NCBI GenBank assembly: GCA_964572965.1
Contig: CAZNHL010000106.1
Coordinates: 1 to 9,638 of the forward strand
Reading direction: 5' to 3'
From: CAZNHL01 sp964572965
Lineage (GTDB): Bacteria; Bacteroidota; Bacteroidia; Cytophagales; UBA9547
DNA: 9,638 nt
Shown: piece after piece, positions 1 to 7,423 of the stretch
How the letters are laid out: the number at the start of each line of letters is the position of its first letter
Numbering within the stretch: position 1 is the stretch's first letter
The notes under the pieces: model-generated
Databases searched by the model: none
Told to the model about the DNA's origin: nothing
The model's input: only the letters and a program-made list of their open reading frames with translations
Position numbers and translations under genes: made by a program

Positions 1-1
1 T

Positions 2-49
2 GGTCGCGAAGGTGGGTATTTTTATTTTTCTGTTGCAGAATCATTTTAA
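2..49 (+). CDS. Possible C-terminal tail of an upstream gene (partial)
   Basis: Reading from base 2 gives 15 codons (GREGGYFYFSVAESF) and then a TAA stop at 47-49. The stop lies about 40 bases before a strong plus-strand terminator, which is where the end of a gene would be expected. The third frame (from base 3) is open for longer but runs through the terminator, so it is less likely to be real. The tail is too short to assign to a family. Confidence 0.25.
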   Translation, partial: GREGGYFYFSVAESF

Positions 50-89
50 AGCATCCGATAGCGCCTCCCCCCCTGTCCGTAGAATTACA

Positions 90-124
90 CTCAGACATTA
101 TCTAAAAATGTCTGAGCTTTTTTT
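90..124 (+). terminator. Intrinsic (rho-independent) terminator
   Basis: A perfect 10-bp inverted repeat, CTCAGACATT (90-99) and AATGTCTGAG (107-116), encloses a 7-base loop. It is followed by C and then seven T (118-124). The T run is only on the plus-strand 3' side, and no A run precedes the stem, so it terminates plus-strand transcription from a gene left of the window. It does not serve the minus-strand acyltransferase that ends at 274. Confidence 0.85.
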
Positions 125-273
125 GTTGAGCAATTTTAGCTTTATATTCTTTTGTTGGTGTATTTCAATAGGTCATATCCAATAATCTGTTTTTGACTTT
201 AATTACAAATTTTCACCATTTTAGTCAAATTCATCAACTTAACGACATTGGACAGGCATCCGTATTAGCTAGG

Positions 274-1389
274 TTAGTCATCAACCCTATGCAAATTCAC
301 CTTAGCCTTTTGTTGTATCCTGGCTATAATCTTCTTACCTATTGTTATAGAATTACTCTCTACTAGCTTATACAAGGCATATGATATTAAATATACCAGG
401 CCAAAACTTACCGATATTTTAAACACATAATTAACCACAATCACATATTTGTTTGTATTTTCATACAGATTGAAATGATTTAAAAGTTCGTTAAGATATG
501 GCTGATGTGTCAGATAAATACTATAACTTGATATCCCTATATAAGATATAATATTGCCAAATCGGCTGATATTGCGCTTACTGTTGAGATACCAGTCGAT
601 TGCTAATATTAATGCGATTACCATTAATAAATGAACATATATATTAAGCGTATATATATAATTAGCTAAGTAAACTCCCGAAACTAAAATCAATATTTTG
701 AATATAAAAGCATTTGAATTGCCCCAAACCCGTACGCCTTTATAGTAGCATTCGGCCAGATATGCACCAAAGAGCCATACATACCAATAATTCAAGATGG
801 TTCCTATAAAAGGTACCGGATAATACTGATTGACAATATGGATAACTACTGAACAGAAAAGTATATATCTCAGTTGTACAAAACGCAGGATATAAATAAT
901 TACAGGATATAATAAATACAGCTGGCATTCAACGGCAAGACTCCAGAAAGAAGGGTTAATCTTAAATATTGTTTCCGGCCAGAAATTATGTATTAAAAAT
1001 ATATGGGAAAGGAAAGTTTTAATTCCTTCTGGATTTAACAGATAGTATGTAATTGAACCTGTACGAAAGCAAAAGAATAACAATATGATCAGATAAGGCG
1101 GATATATTCTCCAAAATCTTTTCAGATAAAACTCACGGATTGGCAATTGCTGTTTATTCAGATAAATAAGATGTATAAGAAAGCCACTGATAATAAAGAA
1201 GAGCTCTACACCTGCCCAACCATATGATGTAGGTGACAGAAACACAAAATAATCCGTCAGATTGTTTAACCTGAAATTTCCTGCAGAATGGTAATTGTCA
1301 AAATCAGGAATCAGAGATGAACAATGATATAAAAATACCCATATGATTGCTATCCCTCTCAGAATATCAATTTTCTCAAGATGTTTCAT
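274..1389 (-). CDS. Acyltransferase-3 family membrane protein
   Basis: This is a 371-residue polytopic inner-membrane protein of the acyltransferase 3 family (OafA/NodX/WecH-like), which moves acetyl or other acyl groups onto sugars of surface polysaccharides or other glycans. Family marks are visible in order: the N-terminal 'DILRGIAI...FLYHCSS' (R11, H22); 'GVELFFIISGFLI' at about 60-72; 'YLKRFWRIYPPY' at 88-99; 'FWSLAVECQLYLLYP' at about 148-162, including E154; and 'YIGISSYSIYLTHQP' at 283-297. About ten hydrophobic segments span the protein, and the length is typical of a stand-alone member without the extra SGNH domain. The start at 1389 is chosen because the first conserved motif begins only a few residues in. 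No glycan biosynthesis genes are next to it, so the substrate cannot be told. It is transcribed alone. Confidence 0.9.
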   Translation of the reverse strand: MKHLEKIDILRGIAIIWVFLYHCSSLIPDFDNYHSAGNFRLNNLTDYFVFLSPTSYGWAGVELFFIISGFLIHLIYLNKQQLPIREFYLKRFWRIYPPYLIILLFFCFRTGSITYYLLNPEGIKTFLSHIFLIHNFWPETIFKINPSFWSLAVECQLYLLYPVIIYILRFVQLRYILFCSVVIHIVNQYYPVPFIGTILNYWYVWLFGAYLAECYYKGVRVWGNSNAFIFKILILVSGVYLANYIYTLNIYVHLLMVIALILAIDWYLNSKRNISRFGNIISYIGISSYSIYLTHQPYLNELLNHFNLYENTNKYVIVVNYVFKISVSFGLVYLISYALYKLVESNSITIGKKIIARIQQKAKVNLHRVDD

Positions 1390-1409
1390 TTATTTGCAGA
1401 CTATTATTA

Positions 1410-1417
1410 CAAACTTA
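1410..1417 (-). promoter_or_regulatory. Candidate Bacteroidota -7 box for the acyltransferase gene
   Basis: On the minus strand, TAAGTTTG lies about 20 bases before the acyltransferase start. It matches the Bacteroidota sigma-ABfr -7 consensus TAnnTTTG exactly. I could not find a convincing -33 TTG at the usual spacing, so this rests on one short motif in AT-rich DNA. Confidence 0.3.
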
Positions 1418-1497
1418 GCTACTTTTTTTGATATATTAATTGAGGTAATTATCCCATAAAATGGCAGACCCAAATTTACAAAAATAGAACTGCAATG

Positions 1498-1678
1498 CGC
1501 TTTCCTCCAACAAACACTGAAATACCTGCTGGTGATGTTCTACTAAACATCCAAGAGCTAAGATAAAGTAGTTGAGCTCTGCGAGCACAAGAAGCTAGAG
1601 CTGCTGAAAGGACAGAAATAAATAACAAAAGTCCATGATTTAAACCGCGGGCTTCTATTTTGTTTACCCGACTTGCAA
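1498..1678 (+). pseudogene. hsdS: Degenerate fragment of a type I restriction specificity subunit
   Basis: This stretch has no open gene, yet translation gives successive HsdS-like pieces. From 1498 one frame reads 'RFPPTNTEIPAGDVLLNI'; the 'GD(V/I)LLNITG' motif is typical of HsdS target-recognition domains. After a frame change, 1562-1618 reads 'DKVVELCEHKKLELLKGQK', resembling the conserved helical linker of HsdS ('...SSIDEVIEL...KLELLKxHKKGL'), and then a stop. In the same frame as the linker, 1649-1672 reads 'GLLFCLPD', close to the 'GLLQQLFPD' that usually follows the linker. The order of pieces is right, but frameshifts, stops and deletions interrupt them. No hsdM or hsdR remains in the window. 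The assignment rests on remembered family motifs and could be wrong, since each piece is short. Confidence 0.5.
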
Positions 1679-1784
1679 AGTTTCAAGAACTTGGTAAGTC
1701 TCTGTAGAAATCAATAGCTGCAATACCTTTCAGAAGACAAATATATTGACTAATTTTATTGCTTTTGAGTAACTGCTAAAACCA

Positions 1785-4757
1785 ATGAGGATCTATTCAA
1801 AGACATTCCTTTTTCCATTTATTATTGTGCTGACCATTACACAGACAGTTTTTTCTCAATGTAATGAATGGCAACCTATTACACCGGGAACATCAGATAT
1901 AAACCGGGCTACACTATCGTATGCAGGTTTACCTGGTTATATGGTTATCGATAATGACGGAGCCCCTAATGTGGTATCATGGACTTATGAAGGCTGGGCC
2001 GTTCGTAAATACACAAATGGTCAATGGCAGGATGTTAACAAAGAAACAGACTTTTACACAAGGCCGCTGGATTTTGGCAAGTCATTAGATGGTAGTTTAT
2101 ATGTACTGTACTACAATTATCAGACTCAATATTTGTATGTAAAAAAGCTTATCAATAACCAATGGATAATGGTAGGGCCAGAAAACTCACAAATAAAGGC
2201 TTTTATCACTGATTATTCGAGACCCCGGTTATTCTTAGCTCCCAATGGAACTCCATATATTGTATATTATCCGAAAGATCCGGCACCGACCTTATTACAA
2301 ACCCCTCCTTATAATATCATGAAATTCAATGGAAGCGACTGGGAACCGCTATCTATTACAGGTTTAGAGCTTAGTTACTTAAATAAATACCGCTTTATTA
2401 CCGGTTCATTTTCATTAGCTTTTGATTCACTTAGTACACCACACCTCGCTATGTCATATACCAGCCAATACACCTATTTGGACGGCACTCGTGAATACGT
2501 GATGAAATATACTGATAATACGTGGTCAGCTATTTCAAATCCGTTGATTTTCCCAAAACAAATAGCGGGAAAACCAGTTTTAAAGTTTGACAGTAACGGT
2601 CACTTATACCTTGCTCAATGCATGGTCTTTACGAACGACAATGACAGTAGTTCTGTTGAAGTATATTCTTTATCAGGGCAATCATGGCAGAAATTAACTT
2701 CTCCGTTTTCATCTGCAGAAAGCAATTATACAATGTCTTTAGAAATAGGAGAATCAAACTCTCTTTATATTACCCAAACAGTACCTTGGGGAAATCGGGC
2801 ATACGTAAAAAAATACCAGCCATCAGGCCAATGGACCGAAATTGGCATACAGCCCCCTACCAACAACTCTACCTATCCTTTCTTACAATTCGATAAAGAT
2901 TTCACTCCTTATTTATATTCACTGGAAGGAAATGGAAATGAACCGGCTCGTTCTGTAGTAAAGGTTCTGAAAAACAATTACTGGCAAGGCTTAGAAGATC
3001 AGGGAATTGTAAAAGAAATAGGCATTAACCAGCTGATAATGACTAATGGCCCTAAAAATATTTACATGCTTTATAGTAATGGCGACGCAGATTCGACAAG
3101 ATTAAAGGTACTCAAAGAAAACGACTGGATCGATGCAGCCCCCGTAATTGATAAATACGTAACCTCAATAGCGCTGGATAGTCAAGAAGTTCCACATATC
3201 ACTTATGTTTCCCGTGACAGCGTTTTCCTGAAAAAACTGGAAAATAACAAATGGGTAGATATTGACCCTTTTAAAAAATTCATTAAAAACAACACCCCTT
3301 TAAATACAACACTATTGTTTGATCCTAAAGGCAACTTAATTGCTCACAATAGTTTTACGGGTAATATTAACAAGTATAACCCTGTTAACAAAACATGGAT
3401 TCAGTATACATTACCGTTCGAGTATATTTCCTCTGTGGCATATAGCTGTCAGGATACTTTTCAATACAGCGTAGGTTTTAAACATACTATTAATGCCTAT
3501 GAGCCAGAACTTATTATTTCTAAATACCAGAATAATATAGTAACGAAAATTGCTTCTAAAAAAATCGAGTTCAATTACCAAAGCGCTTCGGCTATGTCAA
3601 TGGTAATCGATGCAAGAGGTACTATATTTGTCACTTATTATGATACAGAAAAAGAAAAACCCTGTGTATTTAAGCTCAAAGACAATGTAATTGAAGATAT
3701 AAGTCCTGCTGCCATTCCAGATATGCCGCAACGTAGTGAAGGCAGCTTTTCAAAACTTACATTGTCGCCTGCAGGTGAAGTATATTTGATCGGTGGCGAC
3801 CCTCAAAGGAATCGCAATATTACTGTACGAAAATGGAATATTGACAAATGGGAATACGTAGGTTCAAACCTGCCAGTTAGCACATCTTGGGGCAATTTTC
3901 CTCGTTGCCTTGCTTTTACAAAAGAAGGTATGCCTGTGCTTGCATTTAAAGACTATTATCTTTATACTAAGAAACTGACGGGCCTCTATATCTCACAAGC
4001 CTCTCCTATTGAGAAAATGTGTGTAGAGGAAAATCAGAAACCATTATTACTCAAAGGTACAGGTACCAATATCAGTTACCAATGGCAATACAATAATAGC
4101 AATTCCTGGGTATCAATTGACGACAATGACTTATCCTATACAGGAAGTCAGACTGATTCGCTCTCAATCAATGTTTCTTCAATTTATAAACCTACACTTT
4201 ACAGGTGTAGTCTGACATCTGCATGTGGCAACTATTTATCAGAAAGTGTAGGAGTTTCCAGTATAAATTCCGCTCAATGGCAATATCCAAACGAAAAGGA
4301 AATTTGCAGAAATCATCCGGTAATTAACCTAAGCCAACCAGGCTTTGTTGGTACATTTTCAGGCAACGGTGTCACTAATGACATATTTGATCCCTCTGCC
4401 TGCGCACCAGGCTGGAACAAGATAACTTATAGCATAGCAGATGACTATAAATGTAAAATTAAGAGTATCGATTCTGTAAATATAAGAGCATGTGATGTTA
4501 CAAACATCAATGATGAGACTGTCAATAAAGATATTATTACTTATCCAAATCCTGCTACTGACAGAATAACAATAAGAGCAGAAAAATCTATCATAACAGA
4601 TATTATACTCTCAGATTTGTCTGGTAGACAAATAACGAAAGAGAAAATAAATTCATCTGATTGCATATTAGACTTAAGTCAAAAATCTGTAGGTTTTTAC
4701 ATTTTGGAAGTATTCTACGAGGATAAGAAAATCATAAAAAAAATTATTAAAGAATAG
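1785..4757 (+). CDS. Secreted W-repeat (propeller-like) protein with T9SS type A sorting domain
   Basis: This 990-residue protein is exported through Sec and then, by inference, through the type IX secretion system to the cell surface or medium. Residues 1-25 form a signal peptide ending near 'VFSQC'. Residues of about 60-700 hold recurring units of roughly 42-61 residues that end in a K-x(n)-W-x-x-hydrophobic strand. The key W residues are near 81, 127, 186, 247, 301, 350, 400, 448, 490, 538 and 689, as expected of beta-propeller blades. An Ig-like module follows (about 743-826, with 'YQWQY' and 'YRCSLTSACG'). Next is a PKD/Ig-like stretch with 'GTFSGNGVTNDIFDPS' (about 830-905). The C-terminal domain from 'YPNPATDRI' (residue 920) to the end matches the type A sorting domain, with a 'SDLSGRQI' strand and a lysine-rich tail. 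No catalytic motif is visible, so binding or adhesion is a guess. A paralogue begins at 9115. Confidence 0.85.
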   Translation: MRIYSKTFLFPFIIVLTITQTVFSQCNEWQPITPGTSDINRATLSYAGLPGYMVIDNDGAPNVVSWTYEGWAVRKYTNGQWQDVNKETDFYTRPLDFGKSLDGSLYVLYYNYQTQYLYVKKLINNQWIMVGPENSQIKAFITDYSRPRLFLAPNGTPYIVYYPKDPAPTLLQTPPYNIMKFNGSDWEPLSITGLELSYLNKYRFITGSFSLAFDSLSTPHLAMSYTSQYTYLDGTREYVMKYTDNTWSAISNPLIFPKQIAGKPVLKFDSNGHLYLAQCMVFTNDNDSSSVEVYSLSGQSWQKLTSPFSSAESNYTMSLEIGESNSLYITQTVPWGNRAYVKKYQPSGQWTEIGIQPPTNNSTYPFLQFDKDFTPYLYSLEGNGNEPARSVVKVLKNNYWQGLEDQGIVKEIGINQLIMTNGPKNIYMLYSNGDADSTRLKVLKENDWIDAAPVIDKYVTSIALDSQEVPHITYVSRDSVFLKKLENNKWVDIDPFKKFIKNNTPLNTTLLFDPKGNLIAHNSFTGNINKYNPVNKTWIQYTLPFEYISSVAYSCQDTFQYSVGFKHTINAYEPELIISKYQNNIVTKIASKKIEFNYQSASAMSMVIDARGTIFVTYYDTEKEKPCVFKLKDNVIEDISPAAIPDMPQRSEGSFSKLTLSPAGEVYLIGGDPQRNRNITVRKWNIDKWEYVGSNLPVSTSWGNFPRCLAFTKEGMPVLAFKDYYLYTKKLTGLYISQASPIEKMCVEENQKPLLLKGTGTNISYQWQYNNSNSWVSIDDNDLSYTGSQTDSLSINVSSIYKPTLYRCSLTSACGNYLSESVGVSSINSAQWQYPNEKEICRNHPVINLSQPGFVGTFSGNGVTNDIFDPSACAPGWNKITYSIADDYKCKIKSIDSVNIRACDVTNINDETVNKDIITYPNPATDRITIRAEKSIITDIILSDLSGRQITKEKINSSDCILDLSQKSVGFYILEVFYEDKKIIKKIIKE

Positions 4758-4765
4758 TTATTGGG

Positions 4766-4789
4766 GCTTCGACTTTACAAAAGTCAAGC
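4766..4789 (+). terminator. Hairpin just after the T9SS cargo gene, possible terminator
   Basis: GCTT (4766-4769) and GACTTT (4771-4776) pair with AAAGTC (4780-4785) and AAGC (4786-4789), with one bulged C and a 3-base loop. It begins nine bases after the stop of the 990-residue gene, which suits a transcription end. No T run follows, so it is not a standard intrinsic terminator. It may instead be part of the palindromic DNA linked to the RAYT gene downstream. Confidence 0.35.
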
Positions 4790-4882
4790 AACCATAGTTA
4801 CAATAAATTAATGTCGTGCGTACGCCCTAACCCCTCTAGCGCAAGGTTAAATTAAGATTCCAGATATCTGACCCAGTTCTCT

Positions 4883-4960
4883 GGCGCAAACTCCGCGATA
4901 GCTATCGGGACGCTTGTGCCTGTATTTGTCCGGGCGTCCCGCCCATAGCAACCATTTTTT
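4883..4960 (+). repeat. Overlapping palindromes (REP-like) before the RAYT gene
   Basis: Two hairpins share the same central bases. Hairpin A: GGCGCAA (4883-4889) pairs with TTGTGCC (4914-4920, one G-U pair), TCC with GGA, around the perfect 12-bp palindrome CGATAGCTATCG (4896-4907). Hairpin B: GCTATCGGGACGC (4901-4913) pairs with GCGTCCCG (4934-4941) and, after a 3-base bulge, ATAGC (4945-4949). T6 follows at 4955-4960, just before the RAYT start. RAYT proteins are known to act on REP palindromes next to their genes, so this is the likely recognition DNA. Because A and B cannot both form and B is followed by a T run, it could also act as an attenuator for the RAYT gene; that is inference. 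Confidence 0.55.
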
Positions 4961-4965
4961 CAGCT

Positions 4966-5498
4966 ATGAGCACTAAATACAAATTCCGTGACCAGAACCG
5001 TCTTTACTTTATAAGCTTTGCAGTAGTTTACTGGATAGATATATTTATCAGAGACGAATACAGAGAAGTAATTTTACAAAGCCTTCGTTATTGTCAGCAA
5101 AACAAAGCATGGTGCCTGATGCCTAGCCACATGCATATGATTATTGGCACCAATGGCAATAACATTCAGGATATCCTGCGAGACGTTAAAAGTTATACTT
5201 CCATACATTAAAAGAACTCATTTCAAAACATGAAACAGAAAGCCGCAAAGAATGGATGCTCTGGATGATGGAACGCGCCGGAAAACAAAATATCAACAAT
5301 AACAAATGGCAATTCTGGCAGCAGGATAATCATCCGATAGAACTATTCAACAACGAAAAGCAATACCAGAAACTCAGTTACATTCATGAAAATCCTGTAA
5401 AAGCTGGTTTTGTAGACGAGGCTTCAGCCTGGCTCTACAGCAGTGCCAGAGATTATGAAGGCAAACGAGGTTTACCGGATATTTTCTATATTGGCTAA
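4966..5498 (+). pseudogene. Frameshifted REP-associated tyrosine transposase (RAYT, IS200/IS605-like Y1 family)
   Basis: The intact family makes an HUH-type Y1 transposase of about 180 residues that cuts and joins single-stranded DNA at REP palindromes. Here the first part (4966-5211) carries 'YKFRDQNRLYFISFAVV' and the metal-binding HxH in 'MPSHMHMIIGTNG'. It then runs into TAA at 5209. The remainder continues in the -1 frame from about 5205: 'TLKELISKHETESRKEW', 'WQFWQQDNHPIEL', 'LSYIHENPVKAGFV' (with the presumed catalytic Tyr of the YIHxNPV motif) and 'YSSARDYEG'. Joining the parts needs one base restored near 5203-5207. Compared with the family as I recall it, about five residues ('GLEIY'-like) are also missing before 'AWCLMPSH'. 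Both catalytic motifs survive, so the damage looks recent. The stop is 12 bases before the Crp/Fnr gene. Confidence 0.85.
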
Positions 5499-5510
5499 TA
5501 ACAACAAACA

Positions 5511-6089
5511 ATGGAAAATATACTATTTGACTTTATATCAAAATACATTTCACTGACAGAAGATGAGAAAAACGCAATACTTTCATTTGGGATATTTCAT
5601 TCAGTAAAGAAAGGAACGATTTTACTTGAAGAAGGACAAAAATCAAAAGATAGCTACTTTGTTCTGAAAGGCTGTATCCGGACCTATTACATCATAGACG
5701 GGGAAGAAAAAACTACTTCATTCTACACAGAAATGGAAGCTTTAGCGCCCCCTTGTGTAATAAGCAAAACTCCGTCCGAATATTATGTAAGTTGTATAGA
5801 AGACACTATTCTGACAATTTCAAATTCTGATATGGAAGCAGAAGTGAACAGTAACTTTCCAAAGTTTGAACTCATGTGCAGAATATTGTCGGAAGAATTG
5901 TTAGCTAAACAACGAATAGACTTTGACAAGTTTAAGACATCTTCCCCAGAACAACGCTACCTGAACTTAATAGAAAAAAGGCCGGACCTTATTCAGCGTG
6001 TTCCGCAACACCAGTTAGCAAGCTATCTAGGTATCAAACCTCAATCACTAAGCAGACTAAGAGCAAGAATCTTTGAAAAAAAGAGTTAA
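5511..6089 (+). CDS. Crp/Fnr family transcriptional regulator
   Basis: This is a cytoplasmic DNA-binding regulator of 192 residues. The N-terminal half is a cyclic-nucleotide-binding-like beta roll: 'VKKGTILLEEGQKSKDSYFVLKG' spans about 32-54, followed by 'CIRTYYIIDGEEKTTSFYTE'. The usual cAMP phosphate-binding cassette (FGE...RxA) is absent, so it probably does not sense cAMP; no cysteine cluster suggests an Fnr-type iron-sulfur centre either. A dimer helix (about 115-140) leads to a helix-turn-helix at about 164-187 ('RVPQHQLASYLGIKPQSLSR'). Length and architecture match the many small Bacteroidota members of this family. The start follows the RAYT pseudogene by 12 bases. A DUF6326-like membrane protein gene lies 78 bases downstream and is a natural target. 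A second regulator with nearly the same recognition helix lies at 7424-8002. Confidence 0.88.
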   Translation: MENILFDFISKYISLTEDEKNAILSFGIFHSVKKGTILLEEGQKSKDSYFVLKGCIRTYYIIDGEEKTTSFYTEMEALAPPCVISKTPSEYYVSCIEDTILTISNSDMEAEVNSNFPKFELMCRILSEELLAKQRIDFDKFKTSSPEQRYLNLIEKRPDLIQRVPQHQLASYLGIKPQSLSRLRARIFEKKS

Positions 6090-6145
6090 AATGCATTTCT
6101 TAACTTAAGTGAATGAGTTATTGTATCTCGCCAATGCACTTTTGC

Positions 6146-6162
6146 TTATCGTTTAACAATAA
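6146..6162. promoter_or_regulatory. Near-palindromic candidate operator before the DUF6326 gene
   Basis: TTATCGTT and AACAATAA flank a single T, giving 8-bp arms with one mismatch, five bases before the ATG at 6168. The overall size (17 bp) is near that of a Crp/Fnr dimer site, and a gene for such a regulator lies directly upstream. The half sites do not match the E. coli Crp or Fnr consensus, and AT-rich DNA yields dyads by chance. Confidence 0.25.
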
Positions 6163-6167
6163 AAGAC

Positions 6168-6599
6168 ATGCAAAAGAAAATAACACCACAAAATGCACTG
6201 GAAGACATAAAAGTTAGTGTAAAACTGAAGCTTGCATCGCTGTGGGCGAGTTTGATGTTCCTCATTATCTATCTTGATTATTTCCACTTATATATGCCAA
6301 GTAAGATAGCAGATATTCAGACAGGAAGGGTGTTTGTATTTGATATTACGCAAGGATTTCTATTGGCAGCACTCGCCTTAGTGACAATTCCGGCACTCAT
6401 GATTTTCCTTTCTGTTGCCCTGTCTGCTCAAGTAAATCGCTGGGCAAATATCATTATTGCTGTGGTGAATATTCCCTGTATATTGTTCAATTTGGCAGGA
6501 GAAGCCTGGATACACATGGTGGTTGGCGCTGTTGTGCAAGTTGTTCTTCTTTGTCTGATTATCCGCTATGCATGGAAATGGCCTCGTATTGAGACATAA
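6168..6599 (+). CDS. DUF6326 family four-helix membrane protein
   Basis: This is a 143-residue integral membrane protein of unknown function. Four hydrophobic segments are visible, at about 22-42, 60-83, 92-108 and 113-134. The N-terminal 'LEDIKVSVKLKLASLWASLM', the 'YLDYFHLYMP' loop, 'QVNRWANII' and the final 'RYAWKWPRIE' fit the DUF6326 pattern as I recall it; these proteins are common in Bacteroidota and have no assigned activity. There is no signal peptide, because the first helix starts after a charged cytoplasmic stretch. It lies 78 bases after a Crp/Fnr gene on the same strand and has a small dyad just before its start, so control by that regulator is plausible. No terminator is evident between the two genes. 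Confidence 0.75.
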   Translation: MQKKITPQNALEDIKVSVKLKLASLWASLMFLIIYLDYFHLYMPSKIADIQTGRVFVFDITQGFLLAALALVTIPALMIFLSVALSAQVNRWANIIIAVVNIPCILFNLAGEAWIHMVVGAVVQVVLLCLIIRYAWKWPRIET

Positions 6600-6692
6600 A
6601 AATCTATTCACGCATAATTTCATGAAAATTTGAAGTAAACAAGGATATTTGTTATTTAATTTACTTAAAAACACTTTCTACATTTTTATTAT

Positions 6693-7373
6693 ATGCTAAA
6701 ATCAATATTGTCTTTTTCCTTATTACTTACCTGTTTTGTTTCACAGGCAGCATTTTTAGCGTTTGTCTATAAAGTAGAAGTAACATGTACCCAAGGAGTA
6801 TTCAATGGTTATTTTTTAGACACTCATAATGCTCATGTGCTTAGTACTTTCGACTCCCTTATTACGTCAAAAGGTTCTAAATATCTCATAAAAAGTAGTA
6901 GACCATCAAACAACGGTGTACACATTTATGCTTCTGCCGAAAAAGATACGCTGGATTTATATCTGGACATGTATAGAATTGACTCCCTCGATGCCGATAT
7001 ATTCTTTAAGGATAAATTATTACGTATTCCTGAAAAAGATATTAAATCTATAAAGGAGATTTCTATTGTTGAAACCTCAGCCTATCAAAGCACCTTTGTA
7101 ACTTCAAACAGTAAAGATAAAGCCTGGCTTACTCAAGGTTATTTAAACAAAGAAGTGATCATTTATAATTTTAATGAATGGGTCACCATCTATTACTTCT
7201 ATGATGAGAAGGGAAAAGGGAAATTAAGTTCCGAATTTGAAAGATTGCTTGCTAAGCATAATGGTAGAGAGTTTACAGACGAAGATCAAGCATACTGGAA
7301 TAATAAAGCTGATCAATATATAAAGAACCTGGAAAGTAAAAAGGTAATTATGATCAGGGCATGGTCAGACTAA
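6693..7373 (+). CDS. Exported protein of unknown function
   Basis: This 226-residue protein is not one I recognise. It starts with a hydrophobic segment ('ILSFSLLLTCFVSQAAFLAFVY', roughly 5-26) that looks like a Sec signal peptide with cleavage near 'SQA', or possibly an N-terminal anchor. 'LLTC' is not a good lipobox, because T stands where G, A or S is usual. The rest is a mix of strand-rich and charged stretches ('DTLDLYLDMYRIDSLDAD', 'EVIIYNFNEWVTIYYFYDEK') with a charged helical C-terminal end ('SSEFERLLAKHNGREF'). No T9SS sorting tail, metal motif or repeat is seen. It is separated from the DUF6326 gene by 93 bases with no terminator and converges on the minus-strand regulator, 50 bases away. 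It most likely acts in the periplasm. Confidence 0.7.
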   Translation: MLKSILSFSLLLTCFVSQAAFLAFVYKVEVTCTQGVFNGYFLDTHNAHVLSTFDSLITSKGSKYLIKSSRPSNNGVHIYASAEKDTLDLYLDMYRIDSLDADIFFKDKLLRIPEKDIKSIKEISIVETSAYQSTFVTSNSKDKAWLTQGYLNKEVIIYNFNEWVTIYYFYDEKGKGKLSSEFERLLAKHNGREFTDEDQAYWNNKADQYIKNLESKKVIMIRAWSD

Positions 7374-7423
7374 GCCCTCCCGCTGGTCATGTTACACGTA
7401 ATTAAACGGGAACAGTTGAGGCA

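Noticed and set aside
3..180. Longer open frame in the third plus frame at the left edge
   Set aside because: It reads straight through the strong terminator at 90-124, so it is unlikely to be translated.
740..928. 62-residue minus-strand open frame
   Set aside because: It lies wholly inside the acyltransferase gene in another frame and has no recognisable motif.
1740..1784. Bacteroidota promoter before the 990-residue gene
   Set aside because: TGCTTTTG at 1760-1767 differs from TAnnTTTG at the second base, and the nearest TTG is only 11 bases upstream of it, so spacing is wrong.
2684..2896. 70-residue plus-strand open frame
   Set aside because: It overlaps the large T9SS cargo gene, whose repeats continue without a break through this stretch.
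5195..5215. Programmed -1 frameshift joining the two RAYT halves
   Set aside because: The shift direction fits, but no X-XXY-YYZ slippery heptamer or downstream stimulatory structure is evident, and RAYTs are normally a single frame; a mutation is the simpler reading.
4966..5498. Complete IS200/IS605 element
   Set aside because: No matching right-end hairpin follows the gene (only 12 bases before the next start) and the protein motifs fit the domesticated RAYT branch rather than a mobile IS.
6378..6674. 98-residue minus-strand open frame
   Set aside because: It is antisense to the DUF6326 gene and has a composition typical of a shadow frame (many C, H and N) with no motif.
7374..7423. Bidirectional terminator between the convergent genes
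   Set aside because: Only a 4-bp CCCG/CGGG pairing with a long loop is present and there is no T run on either side.
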